Shown here: positions 33,171 through 42,002 of the stretch, piece after piece
Position numbering within the stretch: the first letter of the stretch is position 1
Layout: every line of letters begins with the position of its first letter
NCBI RefSeq assembly: GCF_001571325.1
Contig: NZ_BCTO01000050.1
Location: forward strand, 17,946 to 81,945
Source of the DNA: Delftia tsuruhatensis NBRC 16741
GTDB lineage: Bacteria > Pseudomonadota > Gammaproteobacteria > Burkholderiales > Burkholderiaceae_C
Direction of reading: 5' to 3'
Length of the DNA: 64,000 bases
The notes under the pieces: model-generated
Seen by the model: the letters and a program-made list of their open reading frames with translations, nothing else
Told to the model about the DNA's origin: nothing
The model's database searches: none
Program-made: the position numbers and the translations under genes

Positions 33171-34662
33171 GGACGGCCTCCTCGATCTGGCTTTCGGAAT
33201 GCACCCCCGGCACGAACTCGCCGGCCATGCGCCCGCCGCGCATGTGCAGCACGCGGTCGCAGTGGGCATGGACCTCGGCCACCTCGTCCGAGATGACGAT
33301 CACCGCCATGCCCTGTGCGGCGAGACCGTGCACGATCTCGAAGATGCCCTGGCGGTTGCCGATGTCCACGCCCACGGTGGGCGAGTCGAGGATCAACAGG
33401 CGTGGCGCGGTCGCCAGCCAGCGCGCCAGCACCACGCGCTGGGCATTGCCGCCGGACAGCTGGTGCACGGGCGCGTCCAGCGCGGGCAGGCGCATGTGCA
33501 GGCGGTCGCGCCACTGGGCTGCAGTGGCGGCGCGGCGGCTGGCGGGCAGCCAGCCCAGCGGGCCGGACAGGCGCGGCAGCATGGCCAGCACCAGGTTGTC
33601 CTGCACGGACTGGCGCAGGTTCAGGCCGAGGGACTGGCGGTCCTCCGGCACATAGGCAATGCCCGCCGCCATGGCATCGCGGTTGCTGCGCAGCGCCAGC
33701 GTGCGGCCGCCCAGGCGGATGCTGCCGCGGTCGGGCCGGCGCATGCCGAACAGGCCCAGGGCCAGCTCGGTGCGGCCCGCGCCCAGCAGCCCGGTCAGGC
33801 CCAGGATCTCGCCCTCGCGCACGTCGAAGCTCACGTCCTCGTAGTCGCCGTCGCGGCCCAGGCCGCGCACTTCCAGCAGCGCGGGCGCGGCGGACATGTC
33901 GCGCGCATGCAGTCGCTCATCCACTTCCTGCCCGGTCATCAGCGTGGCCAGTTGCCTGCCCGACAGTTGCGCGGCGGGCCAGGTGCCCAGCTTGCGCCCG
34001 TCGCGCAGCACGGTGACGCGGTCGGCGATCTCCATCACCTCATCCAGCTTGTGGCTCACGAAGACGATGGCCACGCCATCGGCCTGGAGCCGGCGCACCA
34101 CGGCCAGCAGCGCATCGACCTCGGCGCGCGTGAGCGAGGCCGTGGGCTCATCCATGAACAGCAGCCTGGCCCGGGCCGCCATGCCCCGGCAGATGGCCAC
34201 AAGCTGGCGGCCCGCAATGGGCAGGTCGCCCACCCGCGCATCCAGCGGCAGCGCAATGCCCAGGCGCCGCATCACGGCCTGGGCCGCCTCGCGCTGGCGC
34301 CTGCGGCGCACGGGCGCCCACCAGCGGCCCATGGCCTGGTCGAAGGCGATGTTCTCGGCCACGCTCAGGTTGGGAAACAGCGACAGGTCCTGGTAGATCA
34401 CCTGGATGCCCAGAGACTTGGCCAGCGCCGGGTCCAGCCGCTGCACGGTCTGTCCGCCGATGTCGATGCGCGCGCCCGGCTGCGGCGCGTGAACGCCGCT
34501 GAGCACCTTGATCGCCGTGCTCTTGCCGCTGCCGTTGCTGCCCATCAGGCAGTGCACCTCGCCGGGCATCACGTCCCAGTCCAGCGCATGCAGCGCGGTG
34601 GCGTCGCCAAAGCGCACGGTGACCGCCTGCATGCGGACCAGTGCCGTTGTGGTGGCATCCAT
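33163..34662 (-). CDS. Sugar ABC transporter ATPase with two ABC domains (RbsA/MglA type)
   Basis: A 499-residue tandem ATPase. Domain 1 has Walker A GSNGSGKST, a changed signature (LPIAGRQLVAICRG) and Walker B LLFMDEPTASL. Domain 2 has a degenerate Walker A (GLLGAGRTELALGLFG), as usual for RbsA-type C-domains, with signature LSGGNAQRVVLARWL and LLILDSPTVGVD. Lost motifs in the second site are normal for this class. It lies 13 bp after the binding-protein gene and powers the two permeases downstream. Confidence 0.94.
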   Translation of the reverse strand: MDATTTALVRMQAVTVRFGDATALHALDWDVMPGEVHCLMGSNGSGKSTAIKVLSGVHAPQPGARIDIGGQTVQRLDPALAKSLGIQVIYQDLSLFPNLSVAENIAFDQAMGRWWAPVRRRRQREAAQAVMRRLGIALPLDARVGDLPIAGRQLVAICRGMAARARLLFMDEPTASLTRAEVDALLAVVRRLQADGVAIVFVSHKLDEVMEIADRVTVLRDGRKLGTWPAAQLSGRQLATLMTGQEVDERLHARDMSAAPALLEVRGLGRDGDYEDVSFDVREGEILGLTGLLGAGRTELALGLFGMRRPDRGSIRLGGRTLALRSNRDAMAAGIAYVPEDRQSLGLNLRQSVQDNLVLAMLPRLSGPLGWLPASRRAATAAQWRDRLHMRLPALDAPVHQLSGGNAQRVVLARWLATAPRLLILDSPTVGVDIGNRQGIFEIVHGLAAQGMAVIVISDEVAEVHAHCDRVLHMRGGRMAGEFVPGVHSESQIEEAVHA

Positions 34663-34675
34663 GGCAGCGCGCGGC

Positions 34676-35665
34676 TCACAGGCCCAGGCCGACCAGCCGG
34701 TCTATGGTCTGCCGGTTGATCGGCTCCAGCCTCTGGCCCTGGATGTTGCGGCGCTCGCGGTCCACCTGGACCTTGCCCAGGCCCGGTATCTCCATGCCGT
34801 CCGTGGGCTCGCGGCCGTCGATCAGCATCTTGCCCACATGCACGATCACCTCGCCGGCCAGCGCGGGGTTCCAGATGAAGCCCTCGCGGATCACGCCGTC
34901 GCGCACCAGCTTGGCGCCCTGGCCCGGCGAGAACGAGCCCACCACGGCAATGCGCTCGGCTTTGCGCGCATCGGCCACCGCGCGGCCCGCGCCAATGGGG
35001 CCCTGGCTGCCGAAGGCCAGGAAGCCCTTGAGGTCGGGATGGGCGCGCATCAGGTCCTGGGCGCTGCGATAGGAGTCGTCCAGGCTCTCGGCCACGCCGA
35101 AGCGCTCGGACACCAGCTGCATCTTCGGCCACTGTTTTTTCTGGTGGGCGATGGCCGCATCGGCCCAGGCGTTGTGCAGCGGCACGGTCAGCGAGCCCAC
35201 GAAGACCACGTACTTGCCTTCGCCACCCATGGCCTTGCCCAGGCTGTCCATGTGGCGCTCGCCAAAGCCCGCGACGCTGCTCAGCTCGATGTTCCAGTCG
35301 GCGCCCTTCTGCTCGGGCGACTCGTGCGTGAGCACCTTGATGCCCGCGCTGCGCGCACGCCGGAACACGGGCTCCAGCGCCCTGGCGTCATTGGGCACCA
35401 CGGCGATGACCTTGCTGCGGCGCGCGATCAGGTCCTCGACCGCGCGCACCTGCTGGGCCGCATCGGCCTCGGTGGGGCCGACCATGCCGCTGGAGATGCC
35501 CAGCTCGCGGCCTGCCTTGCGGATGCCGGTCTCCATGGCGTTGAACCACGGAATGCCCCCGACCTTGGCCACCACCGACACATCCTCGGCACCGGCCGCG
35601 CCTGCCAGCACCGCCAGGGTGCAGGCCAACAGTGCCCTCGAGAACCGGCTGAATCCATGGAACAT
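34676..35665 (-). CDS. Periplasmic sugar-binding protein (RhaS/LsrB-like)
   Basis: A 329-residue type I periplasmic binding protein with a signal peptide (residues 1-25, ending AGAAGA). Core motifs are VVAKVGGIPWFNAMETGIRKAGRELGI, QQVRAVEDLIARRSKVIAVVPNDARAL and GIKVLTHESPEQKGADWNIE, closest in style to rhamnose (RhaS) and autoinducer-2 (LsrB) receptors. It is the first gene of the ABC operon, with strong GAGGGAGGAG before the ATG 35665. The LacI operator lies only 18 bp upstream. Ligand uncertain: a pentose, deoxy- or keto-hexose fits the downstream epimerase. Confidence 0.9.
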   Translation of the reverse strand: MFHGFSRFSRALLACTLAVLAGAAGAEDVSVVAKVGGIPWFNAMETGIRKAGRELGISSGMVGPTEADAAQQVRAVEDLIARRSKVIAVVPNDARALEPVFRRARSAGIKVLTHESPEQKGADWNIELSSVAGFGERHMDSLGKAMGGEGKYVVFVGSLTVPLHNAWADAAIAHQKKQWPKMQLVSERFGVAESLDDSYRSAQDLMRAHPDLKGFLAFGSQGPIGAGRAVADARKAERIAVVGSFSPGQGAKLVRDGVIREGFIWNPALAGEVIVHVGKMLIDGREPTDGMEIPGLGKVQVDRERRNIQGQRLEPINRQTIDRLVGLGL

Positions 35666-35682
35666 GGCGCTCCTCCCTCTGT

Positions 35683-35709
35683 TTTGCACAATCGATTGTG
35701 CAAACTATA
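35683..35709 (-). promoter_or_regulatory. Perfect 22-bp LacI-type operator just downstream of a -10 hexamer
   Basis: The palindrome at 35683-35704 is perfect over 11 bp per arm (core TTGCACAATCGATTGTGCAA), with the central CG step typical of LacI-family operators. On the minus strand the candidate -10 TATAGT occupies 35709-35704, and TCGGCA 17 bases before it is a weak -35. The operator therefore covers the transcription start of the ABC operon, a position for strong repression by the divergent LacI regulator. Confidence 0.8.
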
Positions 35710-35842
35710 GACAGATGGACTTCCATTGCCGATGCGGGATTTCCCGGGCCGCTGCTGCGTGCCGGCTCCGGCCCGCCCGAATCGCTGCCGCAGCGGCTAC
35801 GATGGCCGCCGAGCGCTCCCGTCCCAACCCCTGCAGAGCACC

Positions 35843-36862
35843 GTGAACCGCCCCCGAACCTCCACCATCTACGACCTGGCCGAACTGGCCGGCACCTCGG
35901 CCTCGACGGTCAGCGCCATCCTCAACGGCAGCTGGCAGTCGCGGCGCATCAGCGAGGAGACCGCGCGCCGCGTGCAGCAGCTCGCCCAGGAACACAGCTT
36001 TGCCGTGAACCGCCAGGCCAGCGGCCTGCGCCGCCAGCGCTCGGGGCTGATCGGCATGGTGATTCCCACGCATGAGGACCGCTTCTTCGGCGCGCTGTCC
36101 CAGGCCTTCGAGCGCCTGGCCCACGCGCGCGGCCTGTGCCCGCTGGTGGTCAGCACGCTGCGCGACGGCGCGCTGGAGGTGGAGACCGTGCGCTCGCTGA
36201 TCGCCTTTCGCGTGGAGCACCTCATCGTCACGGGCGCCACCCGGCCCGACGCCATCAGCGCCGAATGCCGCCAGGCCGGCGTGCGCCATGTCAACGTGGA
36301 TCTGCCCGGGAAAAAGGCGCCCTCCGTCACCAGCGACAACCGCTGGGGTGCGGCCGAACTCACGCGCCTGCTGCTGGCGCGCTCCAGGCCCCCGGCAGGT
36401 GCGCCGCAGGACGCCGTCTGCTTTCTGGGCGGCGTCCGCAAGGAGTACGCCACCGAGCAGCGCCTGGCCGGCTTTCGCGAAGCCCTGGCGCCCCACACGC
36501 CGGTGGCGGACGAGCACATCGTCTGCTGCGGCTACGACCCCGAAGCGGCCCGCCTTGCCATGGCCGCGCTCTACCAGCGCCTGGGCGGCCTGCCGCGCGC
36601 CCTGCTGTTCTCATCGGGCATCACGCTGCAAGGCGCCATCCGCTTCCTGCGTGGACTGCCCGATGCGGAACTGGCGCAATGCAGCTTTGGCAGCTACGAC
36701 TGGGACCCCTATGCCGAATGCCTGCGCTTTCCGGTGCACATGGTGCGCCAGAACGTCGAAGGCCTGATGGCCGAGGCCTTCCGCGCCATCGATGGGGACG
36801 GCCTGCGCGCGGGGCAGGTGGTGCAGGTGCGGCCGCAGTTGGTGGAGTGGGGGGAGGGCTGA
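35843..36862 (+). CDS. LacI-family transcriptional repressor
   Basis: A 339-residue LacI-family protein. The N-terminal HTH (STIYDLAELAGTSASTVSAILNGSWQSRRISEETARRVQQLAQEHSF) with hinge VNRQASGLRRQRSGLIGMVIP precedes a periplasmic-binding-type effector domain. The start is a GTG (VNRPRTSTIYDLAELAG); no ATG gives the right N-terminus. It lies divergent to the sugar ABC operon, with a perfect 22-bp operator between them, so it almost certainly represses that operon and releases in response to the transported sugar or its phosphate. Confidence 0.93.
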   Translation: MNRPRTSTIYDLAELAGTSASTVSAILNGSWQSRRISEETARRVQQLAQEHSFAVNRQASGLRRQRSGLIGMVIPTHEDRFFGALSQAFERLAHARGLCPLVVSTLRDGALEVETVRSLIAFRVEHLIVTGATRPDAISAECRQAGVRHVNVDLPGKKAPSVTSDNRWGAAELTRLLLARSRPPAGAPQDAVCFLGGVRKEYATEQRLAGFREALAPHTPVADEHIVCCGYDPEAARLAMAALYQRLGGLPRALLFSSGITLQGAIRFLRGLPDAELAQCSFGSYDWDPYAECLRFPVHMVRQNVEGLMAEAFRAIDGDGLRAGQVVQVRPQLVEWGEG

Positions 36863-36895
36863 CCGCTGGACGGCGCTGTGCCCGCAGGGCTGCGC

Positions 36896-37729
36896 CTAAT
36901 GCTGCGCGAATTCCTTGATGCTCTGCATGGCGGACTGGCCTTCGCCAGCCACCACGATCACCTTGTGGTGCTCGAGCTCCCGCATGATGTCCTGGCTGAC
37001 TTCCCTGTGAGCCTGCTTGTCCTGTGGAGGCAGGTTCACATTGACGAGGATGTCTCCGGGCAATTCACGCTGCCGGATCAGTCGCGCGATCTTGCCGGTC
37101 CAGACGTCGCCATGCGCAGCAATGTCGTTGGCATCGCTTTGGCCCAGATGCAGGGCCTTGATGATCTTGCGGGGCTTGTCGCCCACCGTCTGCACGAAGT
37201 CGAACCGGGCACTGACGTACTCGTTGCCTATGCGCGCCGGCCTGAACGGCGCATCCAATTCGAGGCCGCCCAGCAAAGCCCTCAGGCGTTCGTTCATCGT
37301 GCGTTCCACGTACTCGGGCGTGGCAAAAGCATGGTCGACATAGTGGTCGAACTGCTGCCGCAACTCCCGGGCCGGATCCTGGGTGAGCACCACTTTGGCG
37401 GGGCTGAAGCGCACAATGGCTTCGCGTGGCTGCTCGAGCGCGGCCATCATCCCCCTCAAAGCATCTGTCTTCGCCTGCGGCGCCAGGCTGTGGGCGAGGG
37501 TCTCGAGCCGCGACAACTCTTCCTCCACGGCCTTGACTGCGCTCTTGTAAAAATCCCTGTCAAGCGCATCGAAGAAATCGGTGACGCGCTTGGACTTGCG
37601 GCTTTGCAGCAGAAAACCGAAGTACCCGCTTTGCGGGCAGGTCAGCACAATGCCGACGTTGGCGAACTCGCCGGTCTCGGCATACGGGACAAATTGGACT
37701 ATCGAATAGCGGCAGGCAAGAGGCTTCAT
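36896..37729 (-). CDS. DUF3037 protein paired with a HipA-like kinase
   Basis: A 277-residue protein beginning MKPLACRYSIVQFVPYAETG, with EFANVGIVL just after, the start typical of DUF3037. The second half is charged and helical (RIGNEYVSARFDFVQTVGDKPRKIIKALHLGQSD; EHHKVIVVAGEGQS). Function unknown. It overlaps the HipA-like gene by ATGA and so is made with it; DUF3037 and HipA_2 genes often occur as pairs, which hints at an antitoxin, adaptor or second effector. GC content and codon use are lower and looser than in neighbouring genes, a sign of transfer. Confidence 0.82.
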   Translation of the reverse strand: MKPLACRYSIVQFVPYAETGEFANVGIVLTCPQSGYFGFLLQSRKSKRVTDFFDALDRDFYKSAVKAVEEELSRLETLAHSLAPQAKTDALRGMMAALEQPREAIVRFSPAKVVLTQDPARELRQQFDHYVDHAFATPEYVERTMNERLRALLGGLELDAPFRPARIGNEYVSARFDFVQTVGDKPRKIIKALHLGQSDANDIAAHGDVWTGKIARLIRQRELPGDILVNVNLPPQDKQAHREVSQDIMRELEHHKVIVVAGEGQSAMQSIKEFAQH

Positions 37730-38454
37730 GTGAACCTCCAAAAGTCGGGCGATTTGCACTTCGCAAGCGTCGCGGCAATGGCATTGATGTCCACCCTGGC
37801 GGGGATGTCGCATTCCGGGTTGTTCCAATGCCATTCCGGTGGAATATTGTCGCAGGCAAAGCGGAAAACGGCATCCATCGCCTCGGAAAGTTGATCCTGT
37901 AGCCGGTCGCGCGACACAAGATCTGTCTTCTGCCAGCAGCCTCTGAAAATGTGATTCTCGATAAAGGTTGCGGCGTCCAGATGCGGGTCGAAGGCCAGGT
38001 TGTGGTCGATGACCACCAATGCGCTGCGATGCGCATCCCACAGCAGGTTGGAGTTGCCGTCCATGCGGTCCACGTTCTGTACCCACCAGTCGAAGGCGAG
38101 GATGTTGGCCTGCAGGTCCTGCGGTACATGCAGGATCTGGGCTTTGTCGAACCAGGTGCATCCGGGATGACGCTGCGAGCCGAACGCTATGCCGCAGCCC
38201 AATTCACGCCATGGCCTGGGCGCCTCGTCCAGAAGTTCCTGGCTGACATGCAGCAGCTTGAAGGGCGGCAGCGGCAGGCCCAACTGCACGGCCAGATGCG
38301 CACAGATCCACTCGTTGCACAGGCTGGACCGATCCGTCTGCCGTCCTTTGACGTAGTAGGTCTGGCCATCGTCGGCCCGGCACAGAAACGGCTTTTGCGC
38401 GCCTTGCTCGGAGCGGCCCTGGATTTCAATGACTTCAGCGATGGCAGGCGGCAT
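37726..38454 (-). CDS. HipA-like kinase (HipA_2 type)
   Basis: A compact 242-residue HipA-like protein without the N-terminal couple domain. The kinase core is visible: YYVKGRQTDRSSLCNEWICAHLAVQLGLPLPPFKLL (Lys36 as likely ATP lysine), catalytic loop FDWWVQNVDRMDGNSNLL (121-138, Asp129 or Asp132) and the metal site VVIDHNLAFD (Asp150). No HipB-like gene is adjacent; DUF3037 takes that place. The ATG 38454 (MPPAIAEVIEIQG) lies inside the 3' end of the LysR gene upstream. Base composition is lower in GC than the chromosome around it. Confidence 0.8.
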   Translation of the reverse strand: MPPAIAEVIEIQGRSEQGAQKPFLCRADDGQTYYVKGRQTDRSSLCNEWICAHLAVQLGLPLPPFKLLHVSQELLDEAPRPWRELGCGIAFGSQRHPGCTWFDKAQILHVPQDLQANILAFDWWVQNVDRMDGNSNLLWDAHRSALVVIDHNLAFDPHLDAATFIENHIFRGCWQKTDLVSRDRLQDQLSEAMDAVFRFACDNIPPEWHWNNPECDIPARVDINAIAATLAKCKSPDFWRFT

Positions 38455-39472
38455 CTTCGTCTGTGTCGTACAGGTTGCGGGAGGTCTGCTTCCAAGTGCC
38501 ATCTTGCCCGATTTCGGCTGGATGGCCTTTGCTGCGAGTGTGATGCGGCGAGGCGTGCGGCCCTGCACCCACCAACCCCGGCATCACCGTGAAATCCACC
38601 TGCGCCTGCGCCAGTTGCTGCATGGCCGGGATCAGGGCGCGGGCGTCGCCGCGCCGCCATTGGAAGGCGTAGTGCAGGGGAGCGAGGGCGGCCTTGGGAT
38701 GGGCGCCCCCGACGGCGCGCAGGCCCAGGGCGGCGATCCAGCCGGTGGGCAGGAAGCCCACGCCCAGGCCGGCGCGCAGCATGCCGGCCACGGCGCCCCA
38801 GCTGTTGCACAGGATGCGCTCGCGCACGCTGGCGCCCTGGGCCAGCAGCCAGTCGTCCAGCAGGCGCGTGGTGCCGGCCTGCGGGGGCAGAGTGACCAGC
38901 GCATGACGCTGCAGCAGGGCCGTGGCGCCCAGGCGGCCCGCGCCTGCCAGGCCGGGGGCCACGGCCCAGGCAAAGCGCGCGGCGCCCACGGGGCGGGACA
39001 GCAGGCTGCTGCGCGAGGAGCGGCCCGCGATGACGGCAAAGTCCAGCTCGCCGTCGTCCAGCCGCTGCTCCAGCACGCCGCCCACGTCCACATGGGGCTC
39101 CAGCACCAGTTGCGGATGGGCCTGGCGCGCGGCGGCCACGAAGGCCGGCAGCCAGGTCAGCGCCGACAGGTCGCCCACGCCGAAGCGGCAATGGCCGGCC
39201 AGCGCCTCGCGCGTGTCCAGGGCCTGGCCCAGCGCGGCCATGGCGTTGAGCACCTCCAGCGCGGCGGGCAGCAGGCGCTGGCCGGCATCGGTGAGCACGG
39301 CGCGGTGGCCGCTGCGGTCGAACAGCGGCTGGCCCAGCGCGGACTCCAGTTCCGTGATGCGCTTGGACAGCGAGGACACGGACAGGTGCACGCGCTGCGC
39401 GGCCGTGGCGAAGTTGCTGCAGGTGGCGGCCCACCAGAAGGCTTCGAGCTGCTTGACCGAGGGTGTGGACAT
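38435..39472 (-). CDS. LysR-family regulator with unusual C-terminal tail
   Basis: A 345-residue LysR protein. The HTH (VKQLEAFWWAATCSNFATAAQRVHLSVSSLSKRITELESALGQPLFDR) and effector domain are normal up to about residue 305 (AQAQVDFTVMPG). The last 40 residues (VGAGPHASPHHTRSKGHPAEIG and onward) are rich in His, Arg, Asp and Thr, unlike LysR proteins, and are encoded by DNA resembling the HipA-like island. The native 3' end was probably replaced or extended when the island arrived. It is divergent from the hydroxyacid dehydrogenase and probably controls it. ATG 39472 chosen over one 18 codons upstream. Confidence 0.88.
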   Translation of the reverse strand: MSTPSVKQLEAFWWAATCSNFATAAQRVHLSVSSLSKRITELESALGQPLFDRSGHRAVLTDAGQRLLPAALEVLNAMAALGQALDTREALAGHCRFGVGDLSALTWLPAFVAAARQAHPQLVLEPHVDVGGVLEQRLDDGELDFAVIAGRSSRSSLLSRPVGAARFAWAVAPGLAGAGRLGATALLQRHALVTLPPQAGTTRLLDDWLLAQGASVRERILCNSWGAVAGMLRAGLGVGFLPTGWIAALGLRAVGGAHPKAALAPLHYAFQWRRGDARALIPAMQQLAQAQVDFTVMPGLVGAGPHASPHHTRSKGHPAEIGQDGTWKQTSRNLYDTDEDAACHR

Positions 39473-39583
39473 GGGCTTGTCATTGGCAAAAAGCGAACAA
39501 GTGCATTCTAAATAATCCACTTTCATTCAATGGATGCGCGGCCTACAGTGGCGCCGGTTCCTGAACATTCCGAGGTCCGCACC

Positions 39584-40819
39584 ATGGCCGCCATCGCTTC
39601 CTCCTCTGCCTCTGCCTCCACGCCTTCGGCATCCGCCCTGCCGGCGCCGCGCGCCCCGGCCGTGCTGCGCCGCATGCTGTCGCTGCATGATTTCGAGGAA
39701 GCCGCGCGCCGCAGGCTGCCCCGGCCCATCTTCGGCTACATCGCCGGGGCGGCAGAGGACAACGCCTCGCTGCGCGACAACCGCGAGGTGTTCGGCGAAT
39801 GGGGCCTGACCACGCGCGTGCTGGCCGATGTGTCGCAGCGCTCGCAGGCCGTGGAGCTGTTCGGCGAGCGCTATGCCAGCCCCTTCGGCATTGCGCCCAT
39901 GGGCATCAATGCGCTGTCCACCTACCGGGGCGACCTGGTGCTGGCCCGCGCGGCCCAGCGCGCGGGCATTGTGTCGGTGATGAGCGGCACTTCGCTGATC
40001 CCCATGGAGGAGGTGGCGCGCGAGAGCCCGGCCACCTGGTTCCAGGCCTATATCCCCGGTGACCAGGCCCGCATCGACGCGCTGATCGACCGCGTGGAGC
40101 GCGCAGGCTTTCGCACCCTGGTGGTGACGGTGGACATACCGATCTCCGCCAACCGCGAGAACAACATCCGCACCGGCTTTTCCACGCCGCTCAAGCCCAG
40201 CCTGCGCCTGGCCTGGGACGGCATGGTGCGCCCGGGCTGGGTGGCCGGCACCTTCCTGCGCACGCTGCTGCGCCACGGCATGCCGCATTTCGAGAACTCG
40301 TTTGCCACGCGCGGCGCGCCCATCATGTCGTCCAGCGTGATGCGCGATTTTTCGGCACGCGACCACCTGAGCTGGCGCCACATCGAGGCCATCCGCCGCC
40401 GCTGGAAGGGGCCGCTGGTCATCAAGGGCGTGCTCAGCGTGGAGGACGCGCTGCAGGCGCGGCGCGTGGGGGCCGACGGCATCGTGCTGTCCAACCATGG
40501 CGGGCGCCAGCTCGACGGCGCGGTGTCGGCCATGCGCATTCTTGAGGACGTGGTGGCGGCTGTGGGGCCGGACTATCCCGTGCTGATCGACGGGGGCTTC
40601 AGGCGCGGCTCCGATGTGCTCAAGGCCGTGGCGCTGGGCGCGCGCATGGTGCTGGTGGGCCGGCCCTTCAACTACGCCGCCGCCGTGGGCGGCGAGGCCG
40701 GCGTGCTGCACGCCATCGGCCTGCTGCGCGACGAGGTGGACCGCAACCTGGCCATGCTGGGCGCCTCCTCCTGCGGCGCGCTGGACCGCTCGCACATCGT
40801 GCGCCGCGCATCGGCCTGA
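39584..40819 (+). CDS. FMN-dependent alpha-hydroxy-acid dehydrogenase (LldD/mandelate type)
   Basis: A 411-residue TIM-barrel flavoenzyme. The active-site signature SNHGGRQLDG (with the catalytic His) is intact, preceded by PLVIKGVLSVEDALQARRVGADGIV and followed by VLIDGGFRRGSDVLKAVALGARMVLVGRP, the FMN-phosphate region. It oxidises an L-2-hydroxy acid such as lactate, mandelate or a longer acid to the 2-oxo acid. The first 35 residues are a Ser/Ala/Pro-rich tail with no clear signal. It precedes a Bug receptor by 51 bp, so substrate capture and oxidation are probably co-expressed. GAGG lies about 8 bases before the ATG. Confidence 0.93.
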   Translation: MAAIASSSASASTPSASALPAPRAPAVLRRMLSLHDFEEAARRRLPRPIFGYIAGAAEDNASLRDNREVFGEWGLTTRVLADVSQRSQAVELFGERYASPFGIAPMGINALSTYRGDLVLARAAQRAGIVSVMSGTSLIPMEEVARESPATWFQAYIPGDQARIDALIDRVERAGFRTLVVTVDIPISANRENNIRTGFSTPLKPSLRLAWDGMVRPGWVAGTFLRTLLRHGMPHFENSFATRGAPIMSSSVMRDFSARDHLSWRHIEAIRRRWKGPLVIKGVLSVEDALQARRVGADGIVLSNHGGRQLDGAVSAMRILEDVVAAVGPDYPVLIDGGFRRGSDVLKAVALGARMVLVGRPFNYAAAVGGEAGVLHAIGLLRDEVDRNLAMLGASSCGALDRSHIVRRASA

Positions 40820-40870
40820 CAGAAACCTCCACCGTCCGTTCAAAACACAGCCATTCCCAGGAGACATCCC

Positions 40871-41857
40871 ATGAACCACTTCACTTCACGCCGCAGCCTG
40901 TGCGCCCTGCTGCTGGCCGCAGGCGCCGCACCGGGCGCCATGGCGGCCGATGCCGGCGCCTATCCCACGCGCCCGGTGCGCCTGATCGTGCCGTTTGCGG
41001 CCGGCGGCACCACCGACATCGTGGCGCGCGCGATTGCGCCGCGCATGGCCGAGGCCCTGGGCCAGCCGCTGGTGGTGGACAACAAGGGCGGCGGCGGAGG
41101 CGCCATCGGCGCGCACGAGGCCGCGCGTGCCCAGCCCGACGGCTACACGCTGGGCGTGGCCACCGTGTCCACCACGGCCACCAATGCGGCCATCAACCCG
41201 CGCCTGCCCTACAACCCGCTCACCGATTTCACGCCCATCACCAACATTGCGGCCACGCCCAATGTGCTGGCCGTGCATCCGGGCTTCAAGGCGCAGAGCT
41301 TTGCGGCCTTCGTGGACGAGGTGAAGAAGAACCCCGGCAAGCATGCCTACGGCACGGCGGGCACGGGCTCCATAGGCCACATGCTGATGGAGCTGATGTC
41401 CAGCCGCTCGGGGCTGTCGCTCACGCATGTGCCCTACCGGGGCTCGGGCCCTGCGCTCAACGATGCGGTGGCGGGCCAGGTGCCCATCGTCTTCGACAAC
41501 CTGCCCTCGGCCCTGCCCTTCATCAAGGCGGGCCGGCTCACCGCGCTGGCGGTGGCCGCGCCCGAGCGCCTGGCCCAGCTGCCCCAGGTGCCCACCTTCA
41601 AGGAGCTGGGGCTGGAGCCGGTCAACCGCAGCGCCTTCTACGGCATCTACGGCCCCAAGGGGCTGTCGCCCGAGATCGTGGCGCGCCTGCATGCGGCCGC
41701 CCAGCGCGCGCTGGCCAGCCCCGAGGTGCGCCGCCAGATCGAGGACACGGGCTCGCGCGTGATCGGCAACCGTCCCGAGGAGTTCGCGCGCGAGATCGCG
41801 GCCGAGAACGCCCTGTACCGCAAGATCGCCACGGAGCGGCGCATCGTGGCGGACTGA
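40871..41857 (+). CDS. TctC/Bug-family periplasmic solute-binding protein
   Basis: A 328-residue Bug receptor with signal peptide MNHFTSRRSLCALLLAAGAA and cleavage near AMAADA. Motifs: PVRLIVPFAAGGTTDIVARAIAPRMAEALGQPLVVDNKGGGGGAIG, YGTAGTGSIGHMLMELM, LTHVPYRGSGPALNDAVAGQVPIVFDNLPSALPF. AGGAG is well placed. It follows the hydroxyacid dehydrogenase and may deliver that enzyme's substrate. As with the other Bug genes here, no TctAB transporter is adjacent. Confidence 0.94.
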   Translation: MNHFTSRRSLCALLLAAGAAPGAMAADAGAYPTRPVRLIVPFAAGGTTDIVARAIAPRMAEALGQPLVVDNKGGGGGAIGAHEAARAQPDGYTLGVATVSTTATNAAINPRLPYNPLTDFTPITNIAATPNVLAVHPGFKAQSFAAFVDEVKKNPGKHAYGTAGTGSIGHMLMELMSSRSGLSLTHVPYRGSGPALNDAVAGQVPIVFDNLPSALPFIKAGRLTALAVAAPERLAQLPQVPTFKELGLEPVNRSAFYGIYGPKGLSPEIVARLHAAAQRALASPEVRRQIEDTGSRVIGNRPEEFAREIAAENALYRKIATERRIVAD

Positions 41858-42002
41858 GGGGCAGCCGGGGGGGAATGGGCGATGGGGCCGGGGCTGCGAA
41901 AAAATTTTCGCCAACGCTGTCACAACGCGCACGCCCCGCGCGTCTTGAAGGTATGGGCCAGCCATTCCGGCAGGCTGCTACATCCCTCAAGGAGTGTTTT
42001 CC

